A stretch of 5,900 nucleotides of DNA from Shewanella sp. (lineage in GTDB: Bacteria > Pseudomonadota > Gammaproteobacteria > Enterobacterales > Shewanellaceae): contig SDWK01000400.1 in NCBI GenBank assembly GCA_004195335.1, positions 1-5,900 of the forward strand, read 5' to 3'. Under the pieces are notes generated by a model that was given only the letters and a program-made list of their open reading frames with translations, had not been told where the DNA came from and made no database searches. Shown piece after piece: positions 1-5,788 of this stretch. The number at the start of each line of letters is the position of its first letter. The stretch's first letter is position 1. A program made the translations under genes and the position numbers.

Positions 1-458
1 GCATTACCAAATGGATCGAAGATAGAGGCGAGATCATCTGAGATATCATCAGGGATTTTAAAGGCATTGAATGCTGGAATAACTAAATATTCGGCAAAAG
101 CCCCATCACGATTGACGCCGACTCCGGAGGTATTGCGACAAAGGTGAGTTCGTCCACCTCGACAGTTACGGCAATGACCGCAAGTAATATGGCCTTCACC
201 GGAAACGCGGTCACCGACATTGAAACCACGTACTTCAACGCCCATGTCGACGACTTCACCAACATACTCATGTCCTACAACCATAGGAACCGGAATGGTT
301 TTTTGTGACCACTCATCCCAGTTATAGATATGGACATCGGTACCACAGATAGCGGTTTTTCTGATCTTTATTAACAGATCGTTATGGCCCATCTCCGGTT
401 TGGGAGCATCGACCATCCAGATACCCTCTTCTGGCTTTAACTTACTCAGTGCTTTCAT
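1..458 (-). CDS. tdh: L-threonine 3-dehydrogenase, N-terminal 152 residues (gene runs off the left edge)
   Basis: This is a zinc-dependent medium-chain dehydrogenase that oxidises L-threonine with NAD+ to 2-amino-3-ketobutyrate in the cytoplasm, the first step of threonine conversion to glycine. The translated start [15 protein letters not shown] closely matches E. coli Tdh. Catalytic-zinc residues are visible at C38 and H63-E64 (in the GHEYVGEV segment). The structural-zinc cysteines are C93, C96, C99 and C107, and H90, linked to threonine specificity in E. coli, is also present. The frame stays open to the window edge at the IFDPFGN segment; the Rossmann NAD-binding half and the stop codon lie outside. 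The ATG at 458 is preceded by AGGA with 7 nt spacing and lies 13 nt after the kbl stop, so the two genes are almost certainly co-transcribed and Tdh passes its unstable product to Kbl. Nothing in the visible part looks damaged. Confidence 0.97.
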   Translation of the reverse strand, partial: MKALSKLKPEEGIWMVDAPKPEMGHNDLLIKIRKTAICGTDVHIYNWDEWSQKTIPVPMVVGHEYVGEVVDMGVEVRGFNVGDRVSGEGHITCGHCRNCRGGRTHLCRNTSGVGVNRDGAFAEYLVIPAFNAFKIPDDISDDLASIFDPFGN

Positions 459-471
459 CTCGATTTCCTAA

Positions 472-1665
472 TTAAATGATACCCATATCTTTGGCTATAC
501 GAGTAAATGCATCGATAGCTTTGTCTATCTGCGCTTTGGTGTGAGCCGCAGACATCTGAGTTCGGATACGGGCTTGTCCCTTAGGAACAACAGGGAATGA
601 GAAGCCGACGACATAGATATTCTCTTCGAGTAGTCGGTTTGCGAAGTCACCCGCTAGCTTAGCATCGCCAATCATCACAGGGATAATGGCATGATCTGCA
701 CCACCTAAAGTAAAGCCTGCTTCGGTCATTTTTTCACGGAAGTAACGACTATTTTCCCAAACGGCTTCACGTAGTGCCTGTCCTGACTTGAGCATTTCGA
801 GTACATGAATCGATGCCGTGACAATGGAAGGAGCCAAAGAGTTAGAGAATAGGTATGGACGAGAGCGTTGACGTAACCAATCAATCACCTCTTTTTTAGC
901 CGAAGTGAATCCGCCCGATGCACCGCCTAGAGCCTTGCCTAAAGTTCCGGTGATAATATCGACGCGATCCATGACTTCGCAATATTCATGTGTGCCACGA
1001 CCATTAGCTCCAATAAAGCCTACCGCATGAGAGTCATCGACCATAACGAGAGCACCGTATTTATCGGCGAGATCACAGACACCCTTCAGGTTGGCAATAA
1101 CGCCATCCATCGAGAATACCCCATCGGTAGCAATCATGATGTTACGGGCACCGGCTTCTTTTGCGGCTTTAAGCTGAGTCTCGAGATCGGCCATATCGTT
1201 GTTGGCGTAACGGAAGCGCTTAGCCTTACAGAGGCGAACTCCGTCAATGATAGAAGCATGATTAAGGGCATCTGAGATGATGGCGTCTTCACCGCTTAGT
1301 AATGTTTCAAAAAGACCCGCATTCGCATCGAAGCATGAAGAGTAAAGAATCGTGTCTTCCATGCCTAAAAATTCACTCAGGCTAGACTCGAGTTGTTTAT
1401 GAATATCTTGGGTGCCACAAATAAAACGAACGGAAGCCATACCAAAACCATGTTCATTCAGACCGGCTGCCGCCGCCTTTATCAGCTCGGGGTGGTTGGC
1501 AAGCCCAAGGTAGTTATTGGCACAGAAGTTTATCACTTCGGTTCCATTGACCCGAATTTCGGTTTGCTGAGGAGAGACGATTATGCGCTCACTCTTGTAT
1601 AAGCCTTCGGCTTTAACGTCTGCGAGTTGTTGATTGAGCTGGTTATAGAATGAGGTCGTTGTCAC
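472..1665 (-). CDS. kbl: 2-amino-3-ketobutyrate CoA ligase (glycine C-acetyltransferase)
   Basis: This is a PLP-dependent fold-type I enzyme of the alpha-oxoamine synthase family. It cleaves 2-amino-3-ketobutyrate with CoA to glycine and acetyl-CoA, completing the threonine dehydrogenase route. The 397 residues match the family length (398 in E. coli) and align almost without gaps. The PLP-binding lysine is K244 in the [14 protein letters not shown] motif. Other cofactor residues visible at the same numbers as in E. coli are H136 (LNHAS), S185 (VFSMDG), D210 and H213 (VDDSHAVG) and T241. The start is a GTG at 1665, chosen because a strong AAGGAG (1673-1678) sits 7 nt upstream and the N-terminus [10 protein letters not shown] aligns with the family start. 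It is first in the kbl-tdh operon. In E. coli this operon is repressed by Lrp; I found no site here that I could assign to Lrp. Confidence 0.97.
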   Translation of the reverse strand: MTTTSFYNQLNQQLADVKAEGLYKSERIIVSPQQTEIRVNGTEVINFCANNYLGLANHPELIKAAAAGLNEHGFGMASVRFICGTQDIHKQLESSLSEFLGMEDTILYSSCFDANAGLFETLLSGEDAIISDALNHASIIDGVRLCKAKRFRYANNDMADLETQLKAAKEAGARNIMIATDGVFSMDGVIANLKGVCDLADKYGALVMVDDSHAVGFIGANGRGTHEYCEVMDRVDIITGTLGKALGGASGGFTSAKKEVIDWLRQRSRPYLFSNSLAPSIVTASIHVLEMLKSGQALREAVWENSRYFREKMTEAGFTLGGADHAIIPVMIGDAKLAGDFANRLLEENIYVVGFSFPVVPKGQARIRTQMSAAHTKAQIDKAIDAFTRIAKDMGII

Positions 1666-1672
1666 CTTAATT

Positions 1673-1678
1673 CTCCTT
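1673..1678 (-). promoter_or_regulatory. Ribosome binding site fixing the GTG start of kbl
   Basis: On the minus strand the sequence reads AAGGAG, then 7 nt, then GTG. The site is near consensus and is the reason for choosing the GTG start. Confidence 0.8.
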
Positions 1679-1711
1679 CGTTAGCATTATTTTGAGTATG
1701 GGAGTGGCGGC

Positions 1712-1726
1712 ATTTTAACCTTAAAA
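1712..1726 (-). promoter_or_regulatory. Possible kbl promoter element overlapping a palindrome
   Basis: On the minus strand TAAAAT (1712-1717) is one base from the sigma70 -10 consensus and would start a leader of about 40 nt before kbl. I see no good -35 hexamer at the right distance. It overlaps a perfect 14-bp inverted repeat, TTTTAA-CC-TTAAAA (1713-1726), which could be an operator or simply AT-rich chance. The rest of the kbl upstream region (1727-1916) shows only a short hairpin, ACACT-GATG-AGTGT at 1833-1846, and nothing else I can name. Confidence 0.25.
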
Positions 1727-1916
1727 CCGCTAGCCCTACAGCCTTTTTTTCATCGGTGGCAGCAAGATTAATTAGTTTAGGGAATGCAGGCTATTCACAT
1801 TAATAAAACTAATCATTAACACAACGAGAGAAACACTGATGAGTGTCATTCATATCTATCTTTTTAGAGAGGTTTGTAGAAAGGGGTTAATCTTAATGGA
1901 CTGGAAGTTATCTAAT

Positions 1917-1947
1917 CAAAAATAGAGCGCCAGTGGTGACACCGGCG
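1917..1947 (-). terminator. Intrinsic terminator reading leftward, probably that of the TetR gene at 2270-2926
   Basis: On the minus strand the RNA would form CGCCGGUG-UCAC-CACUGGCG (1928-1947), an 8-bp GC-rich stem with one G-U pair and a 4-nt loop. After 3 nt comes UAUUUUUG (1917-1924). On the plus strand the same stem has an A-C mismatch and no following T-run, so the orientation is clear. It lies on the coding strand of the TetR gene at 2270-2926 but is separated from that stop codon by the 314-bp insertion. It also shields kbl from read-through. Confidence 0.75.
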
Positions 1948-1951
1948 ATCA

Positions 1952-1985
1952 ATACCAATCAGTATAAAGATGTGCTCGCTCAGCG
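1952..1985 (+). repeat. Left terminal inverted repeat of the MITE-like element
   Basis: Starts ATACCAATCAGTATAA and ends GTGCTCGCTCAGCG. The first 16 bases and the last 7 match the other end exactly; the middle matches with substitutions and one gap. Confidence 0.75.
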
Positions 1986-2177
1986 AGAATTTAGCGCTTC
2001 TGAGGCAAGGTCATTAATTGCTCCTGCATAAATGACATTTGCAACATCCATGTTGCTCGCAACGAGTAAAGAGCATAGTTGTTCTACGTTCAAGCTCGTT
2101 AACACTGCATCGGATGCGCTAAAACTCGCCTGCTTGGCGTGTTTTTGGCTGCCAACTTCTGCGTTGAATGGCCTCAC
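1980..2177 (-). CDS. Small open frame inside the MITE-like element, 65 codons, doubtful as a gene
   Basis: A frame with a GTG start encodes a short polypeptide beginning MRPFNAEVGSQ and ending within the left terminal repeat, where the TGA stop is part of the CTCAGCG segment. I see no Shine-Dalgarno sequence, no signal peptide, no membrane segment and no known motif, although the middle (about residues 30-58) could be helical. An in-frame stop lies shortly upstream, so it cannot be extended much. It occupies most of the element, so any copies elsewhere would carry it too. It is most likely a by-product of the repeat's sequence; a conserved frame across divergent copies would change that view. 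Confidence 0.15.
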   Translation of the reverse strand: MRPFNAEVGSQKHAKQASFSASDAVLTSLNVEQLCSLLVASNMDVANVIYAGAINDLASEALNSR

Positions 2178-2230
2178 AAGGGAACAACCATTCCATCATC
2201 CATTCGCCTTGAATTAGTTGCCAAAAAATA

Positions 2231-2265
2231 CGCTGAGTAGATCACTTTCTTATACTGATTGGTAT
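2231..2265 (-). repeat. Right terminal inverted repeat of the MITE-like element
   Basis: Read on the minus strand it starts ATACCAATCAGTATAA and ends GTGATCTACTCAGCG. The outermost bases TTATAC-TGATTG-GTATAA (2250-2267 on plus) also form a small hairpin of their own. Confidence 0.75.
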
Positions 2266-2269
2266 AACG

Positions 2270-2926
2270 TCAGACGCTCTGTGCGGTTGGCGATGCCGCC
2301 AGTTTCCGATAATGCTGTTCGAGTCGAACAAACGTTGCCCGAGAATCCGGAGTAGAATAGGCTTTCGCCAGCATTAACACTCTTAACAGGCCTTCATAGA
2401 GTGAAGTCTTGGTGATACGTGTATCGATAGAGTGGATCTGTTTATAGCCAATCCAAAAGCTGACAATCATTTTAAGTGTTTCGGTAAGGGGGGTGATCTC
2501 CTCTTGTTCTATCGATAGCACGCCATCTTGATTTAATTTAAACAAGATCTGATTGCTACGGGTGAGTACCTGCTTCTGAGTAGTCAGATAGAGTTTTTTA
2601 AGTTCATCATCCCGGCTAAGAATATCGGTCAGATTCGCGTACATGAAACGAAACTCCCACATCGCATAGAACATCGCATCAAAGTAGCTTATGAGTAGCT
2701 CAATGCTAATCGGTTCTCCCTCGTAGGGCTGAAACCCTGACTCGAGGTGATTATGGTATAGGGCAAAAATGGAACGAATAATGTCCTCTTTATTACGGAA
2801 GTGGTAATAGAGATTACCCGGGCTAATGCCTAGGTGCGCAGCGATATGATTGGTAGTGATATTCCTTTCACCATGTTCATTAAACAGCTCCAAGCTGGTA
2901 TAGATAATTTTATCGCGGGTTTTCAT
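2270..2926 (-). CDS. TetR/AcrR-family transcriptional regulator, downstream paralog
   Basis: This is a 218-residue one-component repressor-type protein. The TetR_N helix-turn-helix lies at about residues 5-50, with ITTNHIAAHL leading to the recognition segment ISPGNLYYHF and then RNKEDI. The rest is an all-helical ligand/dimer domain with WEFRFMY (90-96), NLTDIL (98-103) and FWIGYKQ (157-163). It resembles the Pfam bacterial transcriptional repressor C-domain (PF13972) from memory. I chose the ATG at 2926 rather than one 7 codons upstream because it has AGGA with 5 nt spacing, exactly as in the neighbouring paralog, and both proteins then begin MKTRDKII. Its own sigma70-type promoter lies at 3047-3074. 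The ligand and target genes are unknown. A MITE-like insertion begins 4 bp after the stop. Confidence 0.92.
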   Translation of the reverse strand: MKTRDKIIYTSLELFNEHGERNITTNHIAAHLGISPGNLYYHFRNKEDIIRSIFALYHNHLESGFQPYEGEPISIELLISYFDAMFYAMWEFRFMYANLTDILSRDDELKKLYLTTQKQVLTRSNQILFKLNQDGVLSIEQEEITPLTETLKMIVSFWIGYKQIHSIDTRITKTSLYEGLLRVLMLAKAYSTPDSRATFVRLEQHYRKLAASPTAQSV

Positions 2927-3002
2927 TTGCGTCCTAATTGGATTCATTATTAATAAATGAAACTCATCTTTAATCGACGATTTGTCTGACCAATGACCAT
3001 TT

Positions 3003-3016
3003 TAGTATACATACTA
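3003..3016. promoter_or_regulatory. Candidate operator palindrome upstream of the TetR gene at 2270-2926
   Basis: TAGTAT-AC-ATACTA is a perfect 6+2+6 inverted repeat. It lies 77-90 nt upstream of the start codon and about 25-37 nt downstream of the transcription start predicted from the promoter at 3047-3074. A bound TetR dimer there could block elongation or initiation. Its left part TAGTATAC matches TAGTGTAC in the palindrome before the other TetR gene at 7 of 8 bases. Confidence 0.4.
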
Positions 3017-3046
3017 GCACTGACAGAATTAATCAGGCAAAGCTCA

Positions 3047-3074
3047 ATTATAAAATGATTGTGAACGCTGTGAA
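3047..3074 (-). promoter_or_regulatory. Sigma70-type promoter for the TetR gene at 2270-2926
   Basis: On the minus strand TTCACA (3069-3074; 5 of 6 to the -35 consensus) is followed by 16 bp and then TATAAT (3047-3052; perfect -10). Transcription would start near 3040, giving a leader of about 113 nt. This supports separate transcription of the gene from its paralog. Confidence 0.6.
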
Positions 3075-3077
3075 GTG

Positions 3078-3097
3078 ATACTTATCTCATTAAGTAT
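3078..3097. repeat. 20-bp inverted repeat abutting the -35 element
   Basis: ATACTTA-TCTCAT-TAAGTAT has perfect 7-bp arms and ends 3 bp upstream of the TTCACA hexamer. That is a usual place for an activator or repressor site. It could also be a weak hairpin. Between it and the next gene (3098-3258) I see only short repeats such as TCGTTAA twice (3134-3140 and 3142-3148), and no coding potential. Confidence 0.4.
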
Positions 3098-3251
3098 TTT
3101 GACAACTTAGATCACTCAGGTTGATCATTTAGATCGTTAAGTCGTTAATCTTTGTTCAGAGAAGATAGTGCTGAGGTGGCATATCGATACGGCCGTTAAA
3201 TAAGTAAATATTCAACGAGCCAGAATTAATGGTAAATCTAATGGGGAGTAA

Positions 3252-3281
3252 GAAATATGTTGGCTGGTATATTAGGCCAAC
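3252..3281 (-). terminator. Weak possible terminator of the TetR gene at 3272-3946
   Basis: On the minus strand GTTGGC and GCCAAC (3276-3281 and 3259-3264) can pair around an 11-nt loop, followed by AUAUUUCUU. The stop codon is inside the loop and the U-run is interrupted, so termination may be inefficient, allowing some read-through into the second TetR gene. Confidence 0.3.
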
Positions 3282-3946
3282 GAGTGAACCTCTAAGTCGG
3301 GCATAAAGCAGGTGTTAACCATGGCTTTATAATGTTGCTCTAGTCTGGTGAAGGTGCCTTGTGATTCAGGCGTTGCATGAGCCTTCAAGATCATAAGCAC
3401 TCTGAGTAAACCTTCATACAGAGATGCCTTGGTAACCGTGGCATTAATTGAGTGAGTCTGTTTATAGCCGATCCAGAAACAGGCGATCATTCTCATCGTG
3501 TCAGCCAATGGTGTGATCTGGTCTTGCTCTATGGCGAGCACGCCATCTTGTTTCAGTTTAGATAAGATGTGGCTGGAGCGATTTAATGCTTGTTGCTGGA
3601 TGTGCTGGTACCGTTTAAGCACTGCGGCGTCTCGCGTCAGAATATCGGTGAGATTATCGTACATGAAACGAAACTCCCACAGGGTTTCGAACATGGTATC
3701 GAAATAACCAGCGAGTAATTCGACATTGACCTCTTGTCCCATATAAGGTTGAAAACCTGAGTCTAAGTGAGTCTCATATAGAAGGAATATCGAGCTGATA
3801 ATGTCTTCTTTATTACGGAAATGGTAATAGAGGTTTCCGGGGCTAATATTGAGGTAGGCAGCAATATGATTTGTTGTGATATTTCTTTCACCCCGCTCGT
3901 TAAATAACTTTAAACTGGCGTGGATGATTTTATCGCGGGTTTTCAT
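3272..3946 (-). CDS. TetR/AcrR-family transcriptional regulator, upstream paralog
   Basis: This is a 224-residue TetR-family protein, paralogous to the one at 2270-2926. Comparing by eye, about 47 of the first 54 residues agree, including the whole ISPGNLYYHFRNKEDII recognition segment. About 60% of the ligand/dimer domain agrees, with WEFRFMY at 90-96 and FWIGYKQ at 157-163 unchanged. The C-terminal tail (after about residue 206) is unrelated to that of its neighbour. The ATG at 3946 has AGGA with 5 nt spacing. The near-identical DNA-binding helices imply overlapping operators, while differences at the domain core may mean different ligands. It is divergent from waaA across 271 bp that carry a palindrome and a direct repeat. 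Target genes and effector cannot be read from the sequence. Confidence 0.93.
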   Translation of the reverse strand: MKTRDKIIHASLKLFNERGERNITTNHIAAYLNISPGNLYYHFRNKEDIISSIFLLYETHLDSGFQPYMGQEVNVELLAGYFDTMFETLWEFRFMYDNLTDILTRDAAVLKRYQHIQQQALNRSSHILSKLKQDGVLAIEQDQITPLADTMRMIACFWIGYKQTHSINATVTKASLYEGLLRVLMILKAHATPESQGTFTRLEQHYKAMVNTCFMPDLEVHSLA

Positions 3947-3961
3947 ATTGATCCTAGGGCC

Positions 3962-4005
3962 TGTTGACCTTTCATGGTTGTTTTTGCAGCGAGTTGTTGA
4001 CCTTT
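3962..4005 (+). repeat. 11-bp direct repeat with a 33-bp period in the TetR leader
   Basis: TGTTGACCTTT occurs at 3962-3972 and again at 3995-4005, a spacing of about three helical turns. The copies lie in the untranslated leader of the TetR gene at 3272-3946, between its start codon and the palindrome at 4043. They could be paired protein-binding sites on one DNA face or a remnant of a dispersed repeat. Confidence 0.45.
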
Positions 4006-4042
4006 ACTCTTTATCTGTGAGAGTAAGGCGGAGCTTGTGTGG

Positions 4043-4058
4043 TGTAGTGTACCCTACA
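4043..4058. promoter_or_regulatory. Candidate TetR operator in the waaA-TetR divergent region
   Basis: TGTAGTGTACCCTACA is a 16-bp palindrome with 7 of 8 base pairs symmetric, centred between 4050 and 4051. It lies 97-112 nt upstream of the TetR gene at 3272-3946 and about 160 nt upstream of waaA. Size and symmetry suit a TetR dimer. I could not identify a confident promoter for this TetR gene, so its place relative to the -35 and -10 is not known. Confidence 0.42.
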
Positions 4059-4186
4059 TAAATAAGCGATAACGCAGTAAATATCGACTGATTGAATAAG
4101 CTAACGCAACTTAGCAAAAATGTCAGGTAAATTATCTTTAATCTGGATCTTGCAGGCTGAATTAGTGTGTTAAAATTACTGACTTA

Positions 4187-4192
4187 TATAAT
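4187..4192 (+). promoter_or_regulatory. Probable -10 box of the waaA promoter
   Basis: TATAAT matches the sigma70 -10 consensus exactly and would give a start near 4199 and a leader of about 19 nt. The bases 15-19 nt upstream (TTAGTGTGTT region, 4162-4171) contain no good -35 and there is no TGn extension, so the promoter may be moderate or activator-dependent. Confidence 0.45.
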
Positions 4193-4209
4193 GCCATTCA
4201 ATTAAGCGT

Positions 4210-4221
4210 ATGGGCGAATGA
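4210..4221 (+). other. Three-codon minimal upstream frame overlapping the waaA start
   Basis: ATG GGC GAA TGA ends in an ATGA overlap with the waaA start codon. No purine-rich Shine-Dalgarno precedes waaA apart from GGG at 4212-4214, so re-initiation after this tiny frame is conceivable. It may equally be chance. Confidence 0.25.
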
Positions 4222-5483
4222 ACCGTTTTTTTTATTCAATATTACTCTATCTACTTTTTCCTTTGTTGGTTATATATTTAGCCGTGCGTGCCATCAAGAG
4301 TCCCGGTTACCGTGGTCGGTGGGGAGAGAGATTTGGTCTTACTTCGTTCAATAAGAGCGACCTGCTTATTCATTCCGTCTCGATGGGGGAAACCCTTGCC
4401 GCCATACCACTGATCAGAGCGATCCAACAGGCATACCCTCTGCTTACCATTACCGTGACCACGACGAGTCCAACTGGCTCTGCCGAGGTAAAAAAAGCCT
4501 TCGGTGACGGTGTTCAGCATTGTTATCTGCCTTTCGATCTGCCTTTGTGTGTGGGTCGATTCTTGAAACAGGTGAGCCCGCAGTGCTGCATTATTATGGA
4601 AACCGAGCTGTGGCCAAATTTGATCCATAAGGCCTCTCGTTCAGGAATCAAGCTGATGCTTGCCAATGCGCGCTTATCTGAAAAGTCGGCTGGCCAATAT
4701 CAAAAGCAGATAACCCTTACTCAACCTATGTTGCAAAGTCTGGACTCGATAGCGGCTCAGTCACAGCAAGCAGCAGATCGTTTTATCGCATTAGGCGTGA
4801 ACGCCGATAAGGTTGAGGTGTGTGGCAGCTTAAAGTTCGATCTTACCATTGCTGATGACAAGCTTGAGCAGGCCAAGGCATTGCGTCAACAATGGCGTTC
4901 AACAACCTGTCCCGTATGGATTGCCGGCAGCGTTCACCCCGGTGAATTTGATGCCATCTTGGCTTCACATCGACGTTTATTATCGATATTTCCGGATGCG
5001 TTACTGATCATGGTACCGCGTCATCCCGAGAAATTTGATGCGGCAGCCACCAAAATATCAGAGGCGGGATTTAAGCTCGCCAGACGCAGCTTGAATGAGA
5101 GTGTTGATGGTGCAACTCAGGTATTACTCGGCGATACCATGGGAGAGTTATTAACCTTTTATGGCGCCGCCGATCAGGCATTTGTCGGCGGTACATTAAT
5201 TGAAAATGGTGGCCATAATCCGCTTGAGCCTGCTGCGCTGGGATTACCTGTATTTGTCGGGCCACATCATTGGGATTTTGCCGAAATCACAGCTCTGCTT
5301 AACGAGGCTGGTGCCTTACAGGTGGTCTCTTCGGCTGAAGAGTTAGGCAATGCCCTCGTGCGTAACTTTGAAGACAAGCCGGCATATCAAATGGCCAGCG
5401 AGGCCGGGTTACGGGTTGTTGAAGCCAACAAGGGGGCGTTGCAGCATCAATTTGAGCTTGCTTGCCGATTGATAGACTCTTAA
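4218..5483 (+). CDS. waaA: 3-deoxy-D-manno-octulosonic acid (Kdo) transferase, lipid A-core assembly
   Basis: This GT30-family enzyme (also called KdtA) transfers Kdo from CMP-Kdo to the lipid A precursor lipid IVA on the cytoplasmic face of the inner membrane, an early and normally essential LPS step. The 421 residues are close to the 425 of E. coli. Residues about 4-23 form a hydrophobic anchor, followed by the basic YRGRWGERFG segment. The N-terminal GT-B domain has HSVSMGET with the presumed catalytic base E58, ITVTTTSPTGS and METELWPN (127-134). The C-terminal nucleotide-sugar domain has GSLKFD (203-208), VPRHPE (266-271), GDTMGEL (305-311) and GGHNPLEPA (331-339). An in-frame TAA at 4203 rules out an upstream start. 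If the host is Shewanella, the natural donor may be the 8-amino-Kdo form known from that genus; the sequence alone does not tell. How many Kdo units it adds is also unclear. Confidence 0.96.
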   Translation: MNRFFYSILLYLLFPLLVIYLAVRAIKSPGYRGRWGERFGLTSFNKSDLLIHSVSMGETLAAIPLIRAIQQAYPLLTITVTTTSPTGSAEVKKAFGDGVQHCYLPFDLPLCVGRFLKQVSPQCCIIMETELWPNLIHKASRSGIKLMLANARLSEKSAGQYQKQITLTQPMLQSLDSIAAQSQQAADRFIALGVNADKVEVCGSLKFDLTIADDKLEQAKALRQQWRSTTCPVWIAGSVHPGEFDAILASHRRLLSIFPDALLIMVPRHPEKFDAAATKISEAGFKLARRSLNESVDGATQVLLGDTMGELLTFYGAADQAFVGGTLIENGGHNPLEPAALGLPVFVGPHHWDFAEITALLNEAGALQVVSSAEELGNALVRNFEDKPAYQMASEAGLRVVEANKGALQHQFELACRLIDS

Positions 5484-5540
5484 CGCTTGGGTTAAGATTT
5501 TCCGCTGATATCAAATTTGGCCTAACGGGGGCAAGCTCTA

Positions 5541-5557
5541 ATCAAGCTCCGCTTGAT
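5541..5557 (+). repeat. Hairpin downstream of waaA
   Basis: ATCAAGC-TCC-GCTTGAT is a perfect 7-bp stem with a 3-nt loop, 57 nt after the waaA stop. Neither strand has a T-run after it, so it is not a classical intrinsic terminator, though it could stabilise the 3' end of the mRNA. Confidence 0.45.
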
Positions 5558-5605
5558 AAACGTCGTGATCACATGGATGCGAATTGTTGGTGTTGAGTAG
5601 TGTGC

Positions 5606-5624
5606 TTGAAGGTTGAACCTTCAA
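5606..5624. repeat. 19-bp near-perfect palindrome
   Basis: TTGAAGGTT-G-AACCTTCAA has 9-bp arms around one base. As RNA it makes an 8-bp stem with a 3-nt loop. It lacks a T-run on both sides. It lies just before the nested hairpin element and may be part of it or a separate protein-binding site. Confidence 0.55.
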
Positions 5625-5630
5625 TGCTAT

Positions 5631-5767
5631 TTATCACCTGCGGTGAGCCGAATGTGCAGATACTTCTGCGAAACGCCGGCTCTTGATTTCAAAAGAGTCT
5701 TCCTTGGAGGCTCGACGATGGCATCCATGCCATCAACGTCCCCAGCCGCATCTACACTTGGTGATTA
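5631..5767. repeat. Structured intergenic repeat element with nested hairpins
   Basis: The outer ends TTATCACC (5631-5638) and GGTGATTA (5760-5767) are inverted repeats with one mismatch. Inside are TCACC-TGC-GGTGA (5634-5646); GAGCCG (5645-5650) pairing with CGGCTC (5677-5682) around GCAGA-TACT-TCTGC (5656-5669); and GATGGCAT-CC-ATGCCATC (5717-5734), flanked by GACG and CGTC. The minus strand is open in one frame for about 45 codons (from just after a TAA to a TAG) but has no good start or Shine-Dalgarno. I associate this sequence with repeats scattered in Shewanella genomes, from memory only. Being between convergent genes, it could act as a transcript-end structure for both. Confidence 0.6.
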
Positions 5768-5788
5768 TCTCTTCGATTATCTAAATTC

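Larger units (their letters stand above)
1952..2265. mobile_element. MITE-like insertion, 314 bp with imperfect terminal inverted repeats of about 35 bp
   Basis: The two ends begin with the identical 16-mer ATACCAATCAGTATAA, at 1952-1967 on plus and 2250-2265 on minus. Inside this the ends stay similar with mismatches and end in a shared CTCAGCG (1979-1985, and 2231-2237 on the other strand). No transposase fits in 314 bp, so if it is mobile it needs an enzyme supplied in trans. I see no convincing target-site duplication; TA inside the ATACC ends would be one option. The element sits 4 bp after the stop of the TetR gene at 2270. I associate this end sequence with dispersed Shewanella repeats, but that is from memory. 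The interior has one 65-codon open frame. Confidence 0.72.

Noticed and set aside
988..1602. Plus-strand open frames at 988-1275 and 1393-1602.
   Set aside because: Both lie wholly inside kbl on the opposite strand, have no recognisable protein features, and are best explained as antisense shadows of a conserved gene.
1952..2265. A complete insertion sequence with a transposase.
   Set aside because: Only 314 bp lie between the terminal repeats and the largest frame is 65 codons with no transposase motif.
2927..2947. A 7-codon longer start for the downstream TetR gene (ATG at 2947).
   Set aside because: The ATG at 2926 has AGGA with the same 5-nt spacing as the paralog and both proteins then begin MKTRDKII. 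The upstream ATG has no comparable ribosome-binding site.
3091..3102. Plus-strand terminator from the ATACTTA/TAAGTAT hairpin followed by TTTTG.
   Set aside because: The stem has only one G-C pair per seven, the T-run is short, and no plus-strand gene ends before it.
4278..4628. Minus-strand open frame of 116 codons inside waaA.
   Set aside because: It is antisense to the best conserved part of waaA, and its protein looks like random composition with no ribosome-binding site.
5631..5767. A CRISPR array or riboswitch in the inverted-repeat region after waaA.
   Set aside because: There are no regularly spaced direct repeats, and the element lies downstream of waaA with no gene behind it to control, so neither class fits.
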